Below are positions 33,829-42,910 of a DNA stretch of 49,673 nucleotides, one piece after another (positions within the stretch are counted from its first letter, which is position 1; each line of letters starts with the position of its first letter). A program made the translations under genes and the position numbers. The notes beneath the pieces are model-generated. The model did no database searches and was not told the origin of the DNA. It saw nothing but the letters and a program-made list of their open reading frames with translations. Origin of the DNA: Bythopirellula sp. (GTDB lineage Bacteria; Planctomycetota; Planctomycetia; Pirellulales; Lacipirellulaceae); contig JANQQA010000189.1 of assembly GCA_028285205.1 (NCBI GenBank), positions 1-49,673 of the forward strand. Reading direction: 5' to 3'.

Positions 33829-34055
33829 GCGGCACCGCCTTCCTTGTGGTCGGTTTCAGCTAGCGATTCCAGACCCGACGGCCAACACTTTTTGACCGCG
33901 TAGAACCAGACGCAGCTGGCGGCAATGGAGATGCAGGCGTGATAGAACAAACCGACCGGGATAAATCCAAAGACGAGCGTCCCGTCGGTCCAAAACCAGT
34001 TGTCTTGATGCAAGACGAGCAGCACAAGGATCGCGATAATGAGAGATCGGGGCAT
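33825..34055 (-). CDS. DUF3311 small membrane protein
   Basis: 76-residue protein with two membrane helices (about 4-20 and 29-53) and GFIPVGLFYHACISIAA, typical of DUF3311. Members are usually encoded immediately upstream of a sodium:solute symporter and are thought to be its accessory subunit. The four-base overlap supports co-translation. Confidence 0.85.
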   Translation of the reverse strand: MPRSLIIAILVLLVLHQDNWFWTDGTLVFGFIPVGLFYHACISIAASCVWFYAVKKCWPSGLESLAETDHKEGGAA

Positions 34056-34137
34056 GGCGGACCGCGCAGTGAGGATCGAAGGCGTGGCAGTTGTCGCGTT
34101 CGATTGTAGCAGCGAGACAAGCGAGTTTGAATGGCCC

Positions 34138-35394
34138 CTACGCCTTGCTCAACTTCGCTTCCAGCCAAGGTTCAAGGTCGTCGAAAATCTTGCCCTCGCG
34201 GCCATCGAACACACGCCCGATGAGCAGATCGACCAATTCGCTTTGGTGCTGTGGGTACTCTTGGATGAATTTGCCGACGCGGAACTCGCCGGAGTAGAAA
34301 GCGTGGACCAATTTTCGGATTAAGCTCGTCTGACGTGTGAAGTCGGGAATCCAGCGGCCCAGCGTGTCGGCGGAAACGTCGTTGTTATTCAGGCCATCAA
34401 TAATGCAATCCGCCGCGAGTACACCGGACTTCAGCGCGAAGTAAACTCCGGAGGAATACACGGGGTCGATAAATCCCCAGGCATCGCCAACGAGAACCCA
34501 GCCGTCGCCAGCCGATTTGTCCGTGGTGTAGGAAAACTCTTTGGCGACCTTGAAATCACCCACGGCTTCGGAGTTGTGCAGCCAACAGGAAAGCGTTGGG
34601 CACTTCCCCAATTCTTCGTCGAAAGTGTCGTCAGGAGTACCCCGATCCTTGAGCAAGTAATCTCGATCGCCGACCACGCCCACGCTCACGGTGTCGTCCG
34701 CTTGCGGGATGTACCAGAACCAAGACTGCTTCTCGGCCGTGTGCATGATCACGGTCTTCACGCCGCCGCCAGATTCGTCGCGGTGTGCGCCGCGGTAATG
34801 CCGCCAAATGGCCGCCTTGCGAAGGCTGGGATTTTCTCTCCGGAGACCTAAGCGATTTGCAACCAGCGCTTGCTGGCCCGTAGCGTCGACTACCACACGA
34901 GCGGAGACCTCTTGGGCCGGATTGCCGGCGTGCTGGAGCAATACACCCTTCGCGCGGGATCCGCCTGCATCGGTCGTCGTAAACTTCGCCTCCAGCACGC
35001 GAGTCTTATCCCAGCAACTGGCGCCCTTCGTCGCGGCATTGTCGAACAGCATTTTGTCGAACTGTGCGCGGTCGACGTGCCAAGTCTCGCTCGATTCGCG
35101 ATCGTCGTGGGTGCGAAACAAGAACGGCGCCGATTCTTTGCCCGTGTTGTTGACGAACTGTACGCCTACCTTCTTCGCGAAGACGCTCGCCTTGAGTTTG
35201 TCGAGTACTCCTAGACGCTCAAACTGCCAGTAGGTCTCCGGCATGAGCGATTCACCCACGTGCGGACGGGGCATTGATTCACGCTCGACGAGTAGTGTGC
35301 TGAAACCGGCTTCCGCAACCAGCGTCGCGACGGTAGATCCGGCCGGGCCGGCACCCATGACAACGCAATCGTACTGTGAATCAATGTTTCTCAT
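34138..35394 (-). CDS. flavin-dependent halogenase-like FAD oxidoreductase
   Basis: 418-residue FAD-binding protein of the geranylgeranyl-reductase/halogenase superfamily. It shows VVMGAGPAGSTVA (dinucleotide fold), HVGESLMPET, FAKKVGVQF (position of the halogenase active-site Lys), SWFWYIPQADD (the WxWxIP halogenase motif), GDAWGFIDPVYSSG (FxxPxxSxG, another halogenase marker). These features favour a halogenase over a simple reductase, but some non-halogenating relatives share them. ATG at 35394 chosen; a TTG nine bases earlier is possible. It follows the chorismate-lyase-like gene on the same strand. Confidence 0.78.
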   Translation of the reverse strand: MRNIDSQYDCVVMGAGPAGSTVATLVAEAGFSTLLVERESMPRPHVGESLMPETYWQFERLGVLDKLKASVFAKKVGVQFVNNTGKESAPFLFRTHDDRESSETWHVDRAQFDKMLFDNAATKGASCWDKTRVLEAKFTTTDAGGSRAKGVLLQHAGNPAQEVSARVVVDATGQQALVANRLGLRRENPSLRKAAIWRHYRGAHRDESGGGVKTVIMHTAEKQSWFWYIPQADDTVSVGVVGDRDYLLKDRGTPDDTFDEELGKCPTLSCWLHNSEAVGDFKVAKEFSYTTDKSAGDGWVLVGDAWGFIDPVYSSGVYFALKSGVLAADCIIDGLNNNDVSADTLGRWIPDFTRQTSLIRKLVHAFYSGEFRVGKFIQEYPQHQSELVDLLIGRVFDGREGKIFDDLEPWLEAKLSKA

Positions 35395-35478
35395 GCTGAG
35401 CAAGTAAGAGCATCGGATGCACGAAATTCGCTTGCACCAGAAAAAGACTTCCGGCGTTCGAACTTCGTGGATCCTGCC

Positions 35479-36003
35479 TTAAACGTGGACGATTTCCAGC
35501 ATTTCGACCGCGGGCTCGCCGTCTACCAGAATTCGCGCGGTGCGGGCGTACACGGGGCCCTCATCTTCTAGTTCCATGTGTAACCGCAACTCGGGGCCCG
35601 GTTTCACTCGCCACAGCTGGCACAGTTCGACCTCGCGCATCAAATGGTGCCGAATCATGATCCGACCCAGCGGCAAAGCTTGCGACTCGATCTCCAGCCG
35701 CACAATTTCCGGCAGCACGTCGAGCTTAATGCGAACGATGCCGAACTGCACTGGTCTCGCGTCCCGTTGGGTGACGAGCACGATCTTGCGGGCGTAGTAG
35801 TCTTCGCCCTTCTGTTCGGTAAGGACATGGACGTCGACGAGGCTGTTGTGCCAAGCTTCGTTCGTGACGGTCATGTGGTCGTGGTGGGCGAGCAGCGACT
35901 GATACGCCTCTGGCATTGCATCGGCCTCGACCGCTTCGACCTCGCCGAGATCTTCGAGCCTGTCGTAGAACAAGCTGGTCAGATGCGTGAAAATCTCATC
36001 CAT
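35479..36003 (-). CDS. chorismate pyruvate-lyase-like protein (DUF98 type)
   Basis: 174-residue protein whose core (LLAHHDHMTVTNEAWH, YYARKIVLVTQ, PVQFGIVRIKLDVLP, PLGRIMIRHHL) matches the pattern of UbiC-like/DUF98 chorismate lyases that release pyruvate to give 4-hydroxybenzoate. Assignment is by motif pattern and is moderate. Planctomycetes generally use menaquinone, so a ubiquinone role is unlikely; its neighbours suggest a specialised aromatic product. An acyl-CoA or other ligand-binding role cannot be excluded. Confidence 0.55.
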   Translation of the reverse strand: MDEIFTHLTSLFYDRLEDLGEVEAVEADAMPEAYQSLLAHHDHMTVTNEAWHNSLVDVHVLTEQKGEDYYARKIVLVTQRDARPVQFGIVRIKLDVLPEIVRLEIESQALPLGRIMIRHHLMREVELCQLWRVKPGPELRLHMELEDEGPVYARTARILVDGEPAVEMLEIVHV

Positions 36004-36082
36004 GGACGGGGCGAAGGCAGGAATGGGGGCGTGCGATGAAGTGGAGGAAGGATATTCCAGCGTTTTCGCTGCGTGTCAGTTG

Positions 36083-37963
36083 TTACTTCTTGCCGAGCGT
36101 GACTAGCACCGGTTCGGGTTCCGCGGGACGATCCAGCACGGTGTCGACCAGATAGTAGAGCAGCCGACGTAGGCTATCGGGCTCGACCTCATCGGCGATG
36201 CGTTCGGCGCGCTCTCGATATTTCTCTACCAGTTGATTTGCCTTGTCGAACACCGCCGCTTGCCGATATAGCTCTTGCACTCGTCCGACTCGCGCGTCAG
36301 CATCATGCGATGACTCAACCAATTCCAGCAGTTCCGCTCGCTCGGCGGCAGCTAGCCCTTCCAGAGCCAGTGCCCAAAGCACCGTTGGGCGACCGCCGAG
36401 TGTGTCGAGTCCCGCCTGTAGCTTGTTGTCGTCGTCGCCGCGCCAATCCTTCAAGTCATTGAGGATTTGGAACGCGACCCCTAAGTGCTTGGCAAACTGC
36501 TTCATCGGTGCTTCGAGCGTTCCCAGTGGGCCCGCGCATCGAATGCCTGATAGTAATGCGGCCTCGAATGCAGGAGCGGTCTTAAGCGCGTAAATCTTGA
36601 GTGCATCCAGCGGCGTCAGCTGCTTGTCGCGGGCGTCGCGCCAGAGGAGCTCGGCCCCTTGGCCCTCGCTGAGCCGCAGATGAGCGCTGGCCAGCAAGTC
36701 GAGAATCTCTACTGTGGCATCTGCACCTAGGGCTTCGCGGTCTTGACTCACCAAGCGGTAGCCAAGACCGATCATGTAGTCACCCAAATTGATTGCCGTC
36801 GGCAAACCGTGAGCGCGGTGCAAAGTCGGTTCGCCGTAGCGGAAATCGTCGTCGTCTTCGATGTCGTCGTGCACGAGCGACGCTTTGTGGAACGTCTCGA
36901 TCGACAGCGCAACGCGCCTCACCGCATCCGGCAGCTTCTTCAGATGCTCGTCGCCGTCGGGCGCGACGCCATCGGCACCGGTCATCGCATCGTGCGCGGC
37001 GAGTGTGATGAACGGACGGGCGTACTTGCCTCCCTGAGCGAGAAAGTCGTGTGCGATTGCTTCGGTCGCAGCGATCGGCTCCAGTCCGCTCGCGCCGGTG
37101 CCGTTGAGTTCGGCCAAGCTCGGACCGCCGCGTTTGCGGGGAGCGAGACGGTCCAGTTCCGCCGGCTCGAAAATCCGTTTCGCTTCGCGGAGCAGGTGTA
37201 AGTAGGTCGGAGGTTGCCCACTCGCTGCGGAGTTGCCGAGCGAGTCAGGTTTCACGTGGATCATCTCCGCGACCCAATCTTCGTCGACCGACGTGTTGCG
37301 GCAATCGCTCGAGAGCAAAGGAACCGCCATACACGGCACGCCCGCAAGCAGGACTTTGTCGATGGCTTTTTCGAGCACATTCAGACAAGCAACGCCAACG
37401 ATCGCGTCGACGTAGCCGCTGATGATGATCTTCATCACAATCGGAGAGCCTTCGGCAACGAGGACCTTGTAGCCCATCTCTTCGGCCACGGTGCGGAAAT
37501 CGGCAATGCTGCACGCCCCGCACTGTTTGCAATCGAGTCCAAACTGATCGTAGTCGGCGGGGCACCCTTCGGCATGCTTTAGGCAGTGCGGCAGTAGCAG
37601 CAATCTTCGCGAAGGCGGAACTGCCGCAACCTGCTCGCGCCAGAATTCCGACGACAGCATGACCATCGTCCAGCCCAGATAGCCTTCTGGCAGTTGCTGC
37701 TCGGTGAGGATCCGACGCGCCACGGCTTCCAGTTCGTCTTTGGTGAATACTTGCGCGTGGTCCAGACGCGCGGCGACTTGCTTGCAGATTTCGCGAAGCT
37801 GCTCGCGTTCCTGGCGATCTTGCGGGACGTCCTTAAGGTGGGCGGTACGGCGACGTCGTTTCCGCTGCGGGGCTTGAGCAGCTGCGGCGATCGTCTCGGC
37901 GGCAGAAGCGCCGTTGACGACGGCTGCCGGTTCGTTGCTGATTTCCGTCGGTGCCTCTGACAC
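36083..37963 (-). CDS. DUF116-polyprenyl diphosphate synthase fusion
   Basis: 626-residue two-domain protein. Residues about 45-240 are DUF116, with Cys127, 134, 145, 148 and 151 (LPHCLKHAEGCPADYDQ, DCKQCGACS) that probably bind a metal centre. Residues about 290-610 are an all-trans polyprenyl synthase: GGKYARP, the first Asp-rich motif HDDIEDDDDFRYGEPTLH, and a second motif altered to NDLKDWRGD (Asn for the first Asp). It should condense isopentenyl diphosphate with an allylic primer. GTG start with AAGGAG nearby. The cyclase gene lies 41 bases upstream on the same strand. Confidence 0.85.
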   Translation of the reverse strand: MSEAPTEISNEPAAVVNGASAAETIAAAAQAPQRKRRRRTAHLKDVPQDRQEREQLREICKQVAARLDHAQVFTKDELEAVARRILTEQQLPEGYLGWTMVMLSSEFWREQVAAVPPSRRLLLLPHCLKHAEGCPADYDQFGLDCKQCGACSIADFRTVAEEMGYKVLVAEGSPIVMKIIISGYVDAIVGVACLNVLEKAIDKVLLAGVPCMAVPLLSSDCRNTSVDEDWVAEMIHVKPDSLGNSAASGQPPTYLHLLREAKRIFEPAELDRLAPRKRGGPSLAELNGTGASGLEPIAATEAIAHDFLAQGGKYARPFITLAAHDAMTGADGVAPDGDEHLKKLPDAVRRVALSIETFHKASLVHDDIEDDDDFRYGEPTLHRAHGLPTAINLGDYMIGLGYRLVSQDREALGADATVEILDLLASAHLRLSEGQGAELLWRDARDKQLTPLDALKIYALKTAPAFEAALLSGIRCAGPLGTLEAPMKQFAKHLGVAFQILNDLKDWRGDDDNKLQAGLDTLGGRPTVLWALALEGLAAAERAELLELVESSHDADARVGRVQELYRQAAVFDKANQLVEKYRERAERIADEVEPDSLRRLLYYLVDTVLDRPAEPEPVLVTLGKK

Positions 37964-38004
37964 TTGCTGCTCCTTCGACTCGATCGCGCGAGGCCAGGCC
38001 AGCG

Positions 38005-39939
38005 CTAGTGGGTCGCCATCATGGGTTCTGCTTGCGCCGGAAACAATTGGCAGGCAGTTGCCAATGCCTCGGCCGCAAAGATCTGCGGATACAGACGTTC
38101 ATGGTACCATAATTTGGCGAAGTAAAAACCGATGGGAGCGGGTTCGAGGTACCGTCCCTCCCGTACCGCTTCGATGAGCCAAGAAAGTCCCAAACCGGCA
38201 GCAGCACTGATTTTGTCGTCGCTAGACTCTCCAGCGTATGGCAGCAGCGCCGTGACGGCGAGCGACGTTTCCTCGACGCTGCAGTAATTGGTTGTATCTC
38301 GCGATCCATTACCGGTGACCGCTCCCCAGGCGCCGGAGGCGTGCTGAGACCTGGCAAGCCACTGCGCGCCCCGTTGGGCGGGCGGCGAATTCGTCTGATC
38401 GAGTTCGTGGTACATCCTGAGGACCTTACTCGTGCCGTAAACCGGATTCGCCTCTTGCGGATGGGCTTCGTTGCCAAACCACAACGGCAACCAGCTGCCG
38501 TCTTCCGCTTGATTCGCTTCGACGAAGCTCAGTCCCCGGCCGAGCGCCTCTGAGATACGGCGCGCCACCGCGTGGTTTCTTGTTGGTAGATGAAATTCTT
38601 CGCTGCACGCATGCAGCGCGCGAATGACGTGCGCTGAGATGTCGTTGCTGCTGCGATCGAACGGCAGCTTCCCCCAGCCGCGGCAAAAGGTCGGCCAGCC
38701 GCCGTCGCTATTCTGCAGACTTAGCAGCCAATGAATGCCCATCAAAACTGCGCTCTGCACTTCGCTGCTGCGATGGTCGGGCCAGCGTTGGTGCAAGCGG
38801 GACAATGCGAGCAAGGCTGCCGCCGTATCGTCGGCGTCGGGGACGCCGCCTGAGAGATCGGTCCAAGCCCAGCCTCCCGGATCTGCGCCGGTGTAGGCGT
38901 GCTTTTCGCGATGCTGGCAAGAGAGCAACCAATCCAACGCGCGATCTGCCTCGGCCGAGGGCGAAGAATCGTCGCCAACGTGCTCGTCAAGCTGCCAATC
39001 AAGTGCGGAAAGGGTCTGGGAAGTGTTCCAGGTGGCCAGGTTCGTATCAATCGGCCAACTACCGTCTGGTCGGACCGACGCGAGCAGAAACTCAACGCCG
39101 CGGCGTACGACCGGATGATCAACCTGGCCGCTCGTCGCCAGGCTCATGACGACAAAACTTGTCAGCGGCGTTGCTTCCAAGAAACCGCCGCTGGCGGGTT
39201 GCTTTTCAGTCAGAACGGCCAGACTTTTCTTTTTCGCTGCCCGGCGGATCCATCGTGTAAGGGGATTGGCGGGGGGACAGTGGTGAAACTTCGCCTGCCC
39301 AATTGCCACCAGGGCGGGAATCGCGTAGCTGACGACCGGCAAGTTGAGGCGGTTGTACCATTGCTGCGGCAGGCATGCGAGTTCAAACGGTAGTGCCGGT
39401 ACTTTGCGCCAGGGGATGATGTCCGCCAGAGCGCAATTGGTCAGAATCGGCACTGCAAAGGTCTTGTCGCCTTCGTAGCGATCTTTCAACGCGTCGACGC
39501 CACCTTGCGCCTCGACGTACTCGTCGGCACGCTCTAGCAAATTCTGATACTTTGCCGGTACGCCGGTTAGGTGGAATGCTGCCTGCACTAGCATCGTGGT
39601 CGCGATGTTCGACCGGCTGCGATCGGTGTCGCCCCAACCACCATCGTCGTTTTGTTGACGCGCGAGCCATTTCAGCGACTCGACGATCTGCTCACTCAGA
39701 TCGTTGCGATAGATCTCGTCGAGGTGCGAGGGCTCTTCGCCGGGCCGAAACGTGGGAAGGCCGTTGCAGACGTCATGTTGTTCAGCCAGCATCAACGCGC
39801 TGATAGCGGTGGCGGTCGAGAGCGGGGAACTAGAGAGTTCTCCCACCCAATGTCCTGCGGAGGTGCGTTCGGCGAGCAGTCGCGAACGAACCGTTTGATG
39901 CGCATCAGCCAAGCGCTGATGATCAACGTGGAGTGTCAT
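38005..39939 (-). CDS. squalene-hopene-cyclase-family terpene cyclase
   Basis: 644-residue alpha/alpha-barrel cyclase. The general-acid motif DADDTA (about 368-373) matches the DxDDTA of squalene-hopene cyclases; several QW repeats are seen (QNDDGGWGDTD, VRPDGSWPID, QNSDGGWPTFCRGWGKLPF, QASGAWG-like). The N-terminus (LLAERTSAGHWVGELSSSPL) and the NPVYGTSKVL region differ from canonical hopene cyclases, and the third-motif segment resembles sporulenol-type enzymes. The substrate may be squalene or another polyprenyl chain. Transcribed ahead of the prenyl synthase. Confidence 0.85.
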   Translation of the reverse strand: MTLHVDHQRLADAHQTVRSRLLAERTSAGHWVGELSSSPLSTATAISALMLAEQHDVCNGLPTFRPGEEPSHLDEIYRNDLSEQIVESLKWLARQQNDDGGWGDTDRSRSNIATTMLVQAAFHLTGVPAKYQNLLERADEYVEAQGGVDALKDRYEGDKTFAVPILTNCALADIIPWRKVPALPFELACLPQQWYNRLNLPVVSYAIPALVAIGQAKFHHCPPANPLTRWIRRAAKKKSLAVLTEKQPASGGFLEATPLTSFVVMSLATSGQVDHPVVRRGVEFLLASVRPDGSWPIDTNLATWNTSQTLSALDWQLDEHVGDDSSPSAEADRALDWLLSCQHREKHAYTGADPGGWAWTDLSGGVPDADDTAAALLALSRLHQRWPDHRSSEVQSAVLMGIHWLLSLQNSDGGWPTFCRGWGKLPFDRSSNDISAHVIRALHACSEEFHLPTRNHAVARRISEALGRGLSFVEANQAEDGSWLPLWFGNEAHPQEANPVYGTSKVLRMYHELDQTNSPPAQRGAQWLARSQHASGAWGAVTGNGSRDTTNYCSVEETSLAVTALLPYAGESSDDKISAAAGLGLSWLIEAVREGRYLEPAPIGFYFAKLWYHERLYPQIFAAEALATACQLFPAQAEPMMATH

Positions 39940-40137
39940 GTAAGGCAGATAGCCTGGGTTGGAGGGTCGTCCGACGCAATCGTCAGAGAACCGCCAATTC
40001 TATGCTGGCGGAATACCGGGTCGCAAGCGGATGTGGGCCAGCCGCACCCTATTGTGAGGAATTGTGCCGGTTTTAACGGTTCCCAGGGGCTCGGGATGAC
40101 CCTAGCTCGCCCCGGGTAGGGGGGGTAAATTGGTGCT

Positions 40138-41355
40138 ATGTACCTCCGCTACGCCAAACGTTTGCTCACTGAAACCGATTTGCGGCTGCTTTGGAAGCTG
40201 ACTTACAACTTTGGCTTCAAAGGTGCCCGGGCGATTCAAAAGCACAAGCGAAGGCTAAAGCAGGGAGATTTCTTTCCGCCGTTTCTCTATATCTCCATCA
40301 TCAACAGCTGCAATTTGCGCTGCCAAGGTTGTTGGGTCGACGTGGCGGCGAAGCAGGAGAAAATCGAAGTTGATGCTCTCTCGCGAGTGATTCGCGAAGC
40401 TAACGAGCAAGGAAACTACTTTTTCGGCATCGTTGGCGGCGAGCCGTTCATGCACGCCGACATCCTCGAGATCTTCCGCCAGCATCCCGATTGCTACTTC
40501 CAAGTTTTTACCAACGGCCATTTCATCACCGGCGAAGTCGCCGCCGAGTTGCGCAAGTGTGGTAACGTCACTCCCCTGATCAGCGTCGAAGGCTCCGAAA
40601 TCGTTAGCGACCAGCGCCGCGGCGGCGCCGAAGTACTCAACAAGACGATGCAGGGCATCCACAATTGCATCGACCACAACGTCATTACCGGCGTGTGCAC
40701 TAGTGTCTGCAAAACCAACATTGACGATCTGGTAAATGAAGCGTGGGTGGATCGCCTGATTGAGTTAGGCGTGCTCTACATGTGGTATCACACCTACCGA
40801 CCGATGGGCCCGGAAGCGTCAGAAGAGTTGGCACTCTCGCCGGCCGAGCAACTGCGGATCCGCCAGTTCGTCGTCGATATGCGCGTGAAAAAGCCGATTG
40901 GCATCGTCGATGCGTACTACGACGCCGACGGGCAGGCACTGTGCCCGGCGGCGACCGGCTTCACCCATCACATTTCGCCGTGGGGTGATATCGAGCCGTG
41001 TCCGATCGTGCAGTTCGCCAAGGAATCGATCTACGACGAGCAGCCGCTCGCCGAGACCTTCAATAATTCGCAGTACCTGACCGACTTTCGTGAACTGGCC
41101 GCGTCGCATACCCGTGGCTGTATTGTGCTCGAACGCCCCGATTTGCTGCACGAGTTGACCGTCTTGCACGAGGCCAAGGATTCGACCGCGCGAAAGACTG
41201 CAGCAGCCGAACTCCTGTCGATGAAGCCGCGGCCGTCGCAATACAACAAGATGGAAGAGATTCCCGAGAAGAGTTGGGCTTATCGGTTCGCCAAGCGACA
41301 TTTCTTCAATGACTTTGGGGCGTATGATTCACCCCAGAATCCGCTCCCGCGCTAG
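40138..41355 (+). CDS. radical SAM/SPASM-like protein (HpnH-like context)
   Basis: 405-residue radical SAM enzyme. The CNLRCQGCW motif (CxxxCxxC) near residue 60 binds the catalytic 4Fe-4S cluster; IVGGEPFMH is the GGE motif; the C-terminal part has CPAATGFTHHISPWGDIEPC, typical of a SPASM-type auxiliary-cluster region. It diverges from the cyclase gene across a 198-base spacer, a context like hopanoid adenosyl-hopene chemistry, but it is not a close HpnH match, so the reaction is unknown. Confidence 0.85.
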   Translation: MYLRYAKRLLTETDLRLLWKLTYNFGFKGARAIQKHKRRLKQGDFFPPFLYISIINSCNLRCQGCWVDVAAKQEKIEVDALSRVIREANEQGNYFFGIVGGEPFMHADILEIFRQHPDCYFQVFTNGHFITGEVAAELRKCGNVTPLISVEGSEIVSDQRRGGAEVLNKTMQGIHNCIDHNVITGVCTSVCKTNIDDLVNEAWVDRLIELGVLYMWYHTYRPMGPEASEELALSPAEQLRIRQFVVDMRVKKPIGIVDAYYDADGQALCPAATGFTHHISPWGDIEPCPIVQFAKESIYDEQPLAETFNNSQYLTDFRELAASHTRGCIVLERPDLLHELTVLHEAKDSTARKTAAAELLSMKPRPSQYNKMEEIPEKSWAYRFAKRHFFNDFGAYDSPQNPLPR

Positions 41356-41461
41356 GGTGGGCCTACTAATCAGAGGCTGTTTGCAGTGCCCCCCAAATGG
41401 TGTAGACTGCAGTAACTCTTGTCGATGTCGCGAAGCCTAGTTGGTGCTTGGGGAGCAGCAG

Positions 41462-42289
41462 ATGGCCGAGACAAAGAAACAGCAAGAAATCGATCCTCGG
41501 CACCGGCTCGCGCAGAAGTATATGCAGCGAGCGCATGACGAAATTTCTGCCAAAGAGGCTAAGAAACCGCAGAGTCAGCGCCAACGCCCACAGCGACTGG
41601 CAGGCAAGCCAACACTCGCTGACTTGCGACCCTCGATCTCCAGTTCGACGCTGTTGCACGGCATGATGCTGATGGGGGTGATAACCGTGGTACTGCTCCT
41701 TTGCACGGCCACGTATTTGTTGCTGAACCTTGCGTTCATCGCCGGACGGGTAATTGCCTTGCCGGTCGGCATTACGATTTTTATCGGTCTGTCGTACTCT
41801 TCGGCGGTTTTTCTTGGGATCGTAGAATCAACGTCGCACGGCCACACCGAACCCGACAGTGCGGTGGAAGGTGATTGGCGCGACTGGTTTTGGACGATGC
41901 CTGCCACCTGGGGAATCGTGCTTGCCTCGGCAGGGATTGGTTGGCTGCTTAGTCGTCTCGAACCCGAATCGACCGTGACGATCATCGGAGCGGCCCTGTG
42001 GATCGTATATCCGATCCTGCAACTGTCGACCCTGGAAACCGGTTCGATCGGCGCGCCGATCTCACCGCCAGTGTTGCGCTCGCTCGCGACGCGGCCTTTG
42101 ATCTGGATGACGTTCTTCGCAATTTCATTCCTGCTTTGGAAAAGTGTCGTGTGGCTGGCGGCGGCAACCTGGCGCGATCCACCGTTCCTGACGATGTTGT
42201 GGATGGGCCCCATAACAACCGTTGCATTCTTACTCTACGCGTGGTCACTCGGGCAACTGGCGCGCTGGTTGACGATCGGTGGACGCTGA
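41462..42289 (+). CDS. multi-pass membrane protein, unknown
   Basis: 275-residue protein. A charged, Gln/Lys-rich N-terminal region (about 1-55) is followed by some five to six hydrophobic helices (first about 68-90). No transporter or enzyme motif is recognised. The ATG at 41462 follows GGGGAG by three bases. It is 21 bases upstream of the lipoprotein gene and probably co-transcribed with it. Confidence 0.65.
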   Translation: MAETKKQQEIDPRHRLAQKYMQRAHDEISAKEAKKPQSQRQRPQRLAGKPTLADLRPSISSSTLLHGMMLMGVITVVLLLCTATYLLLNLAFIAGRVIALPVGITIFIGLSYSSAVFLGIVESTSHGHTEPDSAVEGDWRDWFWTMPATWGIVLASAGIGWLLSRLEPESTVTIIGAALWIVYPILQLSTLETGSIGAPISPPVLRSLATRPLIWMTFFAISFLLWKSVVWLAAATWRDPPFLTMLWMGPITTVAFLLYAWSLGQLARWLTIGGR

Positions 42290-42310
42290 AATTGTTCCAA
42301 GGATTGAATC

Positions 42311-42910
42311 ATGAAACCCGATGTACATTTCACGATCGGTATCCTCATCGTCTCGTGCTTCGCGCTTGTCGGTTGTGGCGGAGGGTCCGCCGTGATGCCG
42401 ACGTCGTATTCCTCGTACAATGCCAAGGATGGTTCGTTTGCGTGTGACTACCCAGACAATTGGGAGAAGAAGGGCGGCGGTAAATCGGGCACACCCGTGT
42501 GGGCAAAGTTCTCATCGGGTTCGGCGCTGATTCACTTCAAGGCGAGTTCGACCAATCGGCTCGCGAACGCCGCGCTTAGCGGACGCAGTCCCTCTGCGAA
42601 TGAAATTCCCACATTCGCACCCGTGCACTTGCTGCACGTCGATGACATTAAGCAGGCGGAAGAGGATTTTGAAAGGTACACCGAAATCGCAGGCCCAACC
42701 GTGATGAACTGCGACCTCGGCCCCGCGCGGATGAGCGAGTTCAACTATGCCACGTCGTTTGGAACCAAGATGCACGGCTACCGAATTTCCATCCTTGGTT
42801 TCGATCGCGGCGTGAATGTCTATTGCACATGCCCCGAGGGCGATTGGAAAACGCTGCAACCGGTGTTCGACAAAGTGCTGGCATCGGTCGTCCGTGGCGA
42901 AGCAGAGTGA
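42311..42910 (+). CDS. lipoprotein, unknown
   Basis: 199-residue lipoprotein. The lipobox LVGC (Cys22) follows a hydrophobic signal, then a Gly/Ser-rich spacer. The mature domain contains DGSFACDYPDNWEKKGGG and ends with a segment of the type seen in PsbP/Mog1-like export proteins (ISILGFDRGVNVYCTCPE, LQPVFDKVLASV). Function unknown. Confidence 0.72.
   Translation: MKPDVHFTIGILIVSCFALVGCGGGSAVMPTSYSSYNAKDGSFACDYPDNWEKKGGGKSGTPVWAKFSSGSALIHFKASSTNRLANAALSGRSPSANEIPTFAPVHLLHVDDIKQAEEDFERYTEIAGPTVMNCDLGPARMSEFNYATSFGTKMHGYRISILGFDRGVNVYCTCPEGDWKTLQPVFDKVLASVVRGEAE

Noticed and set aside
40138..41355. Canonical HpnH adenosyl-hopene transferase
   Set aside because: The radical SAM motif fits, but the length and C-terminal SPASM-like cysteines do not support a confident HpnH call.
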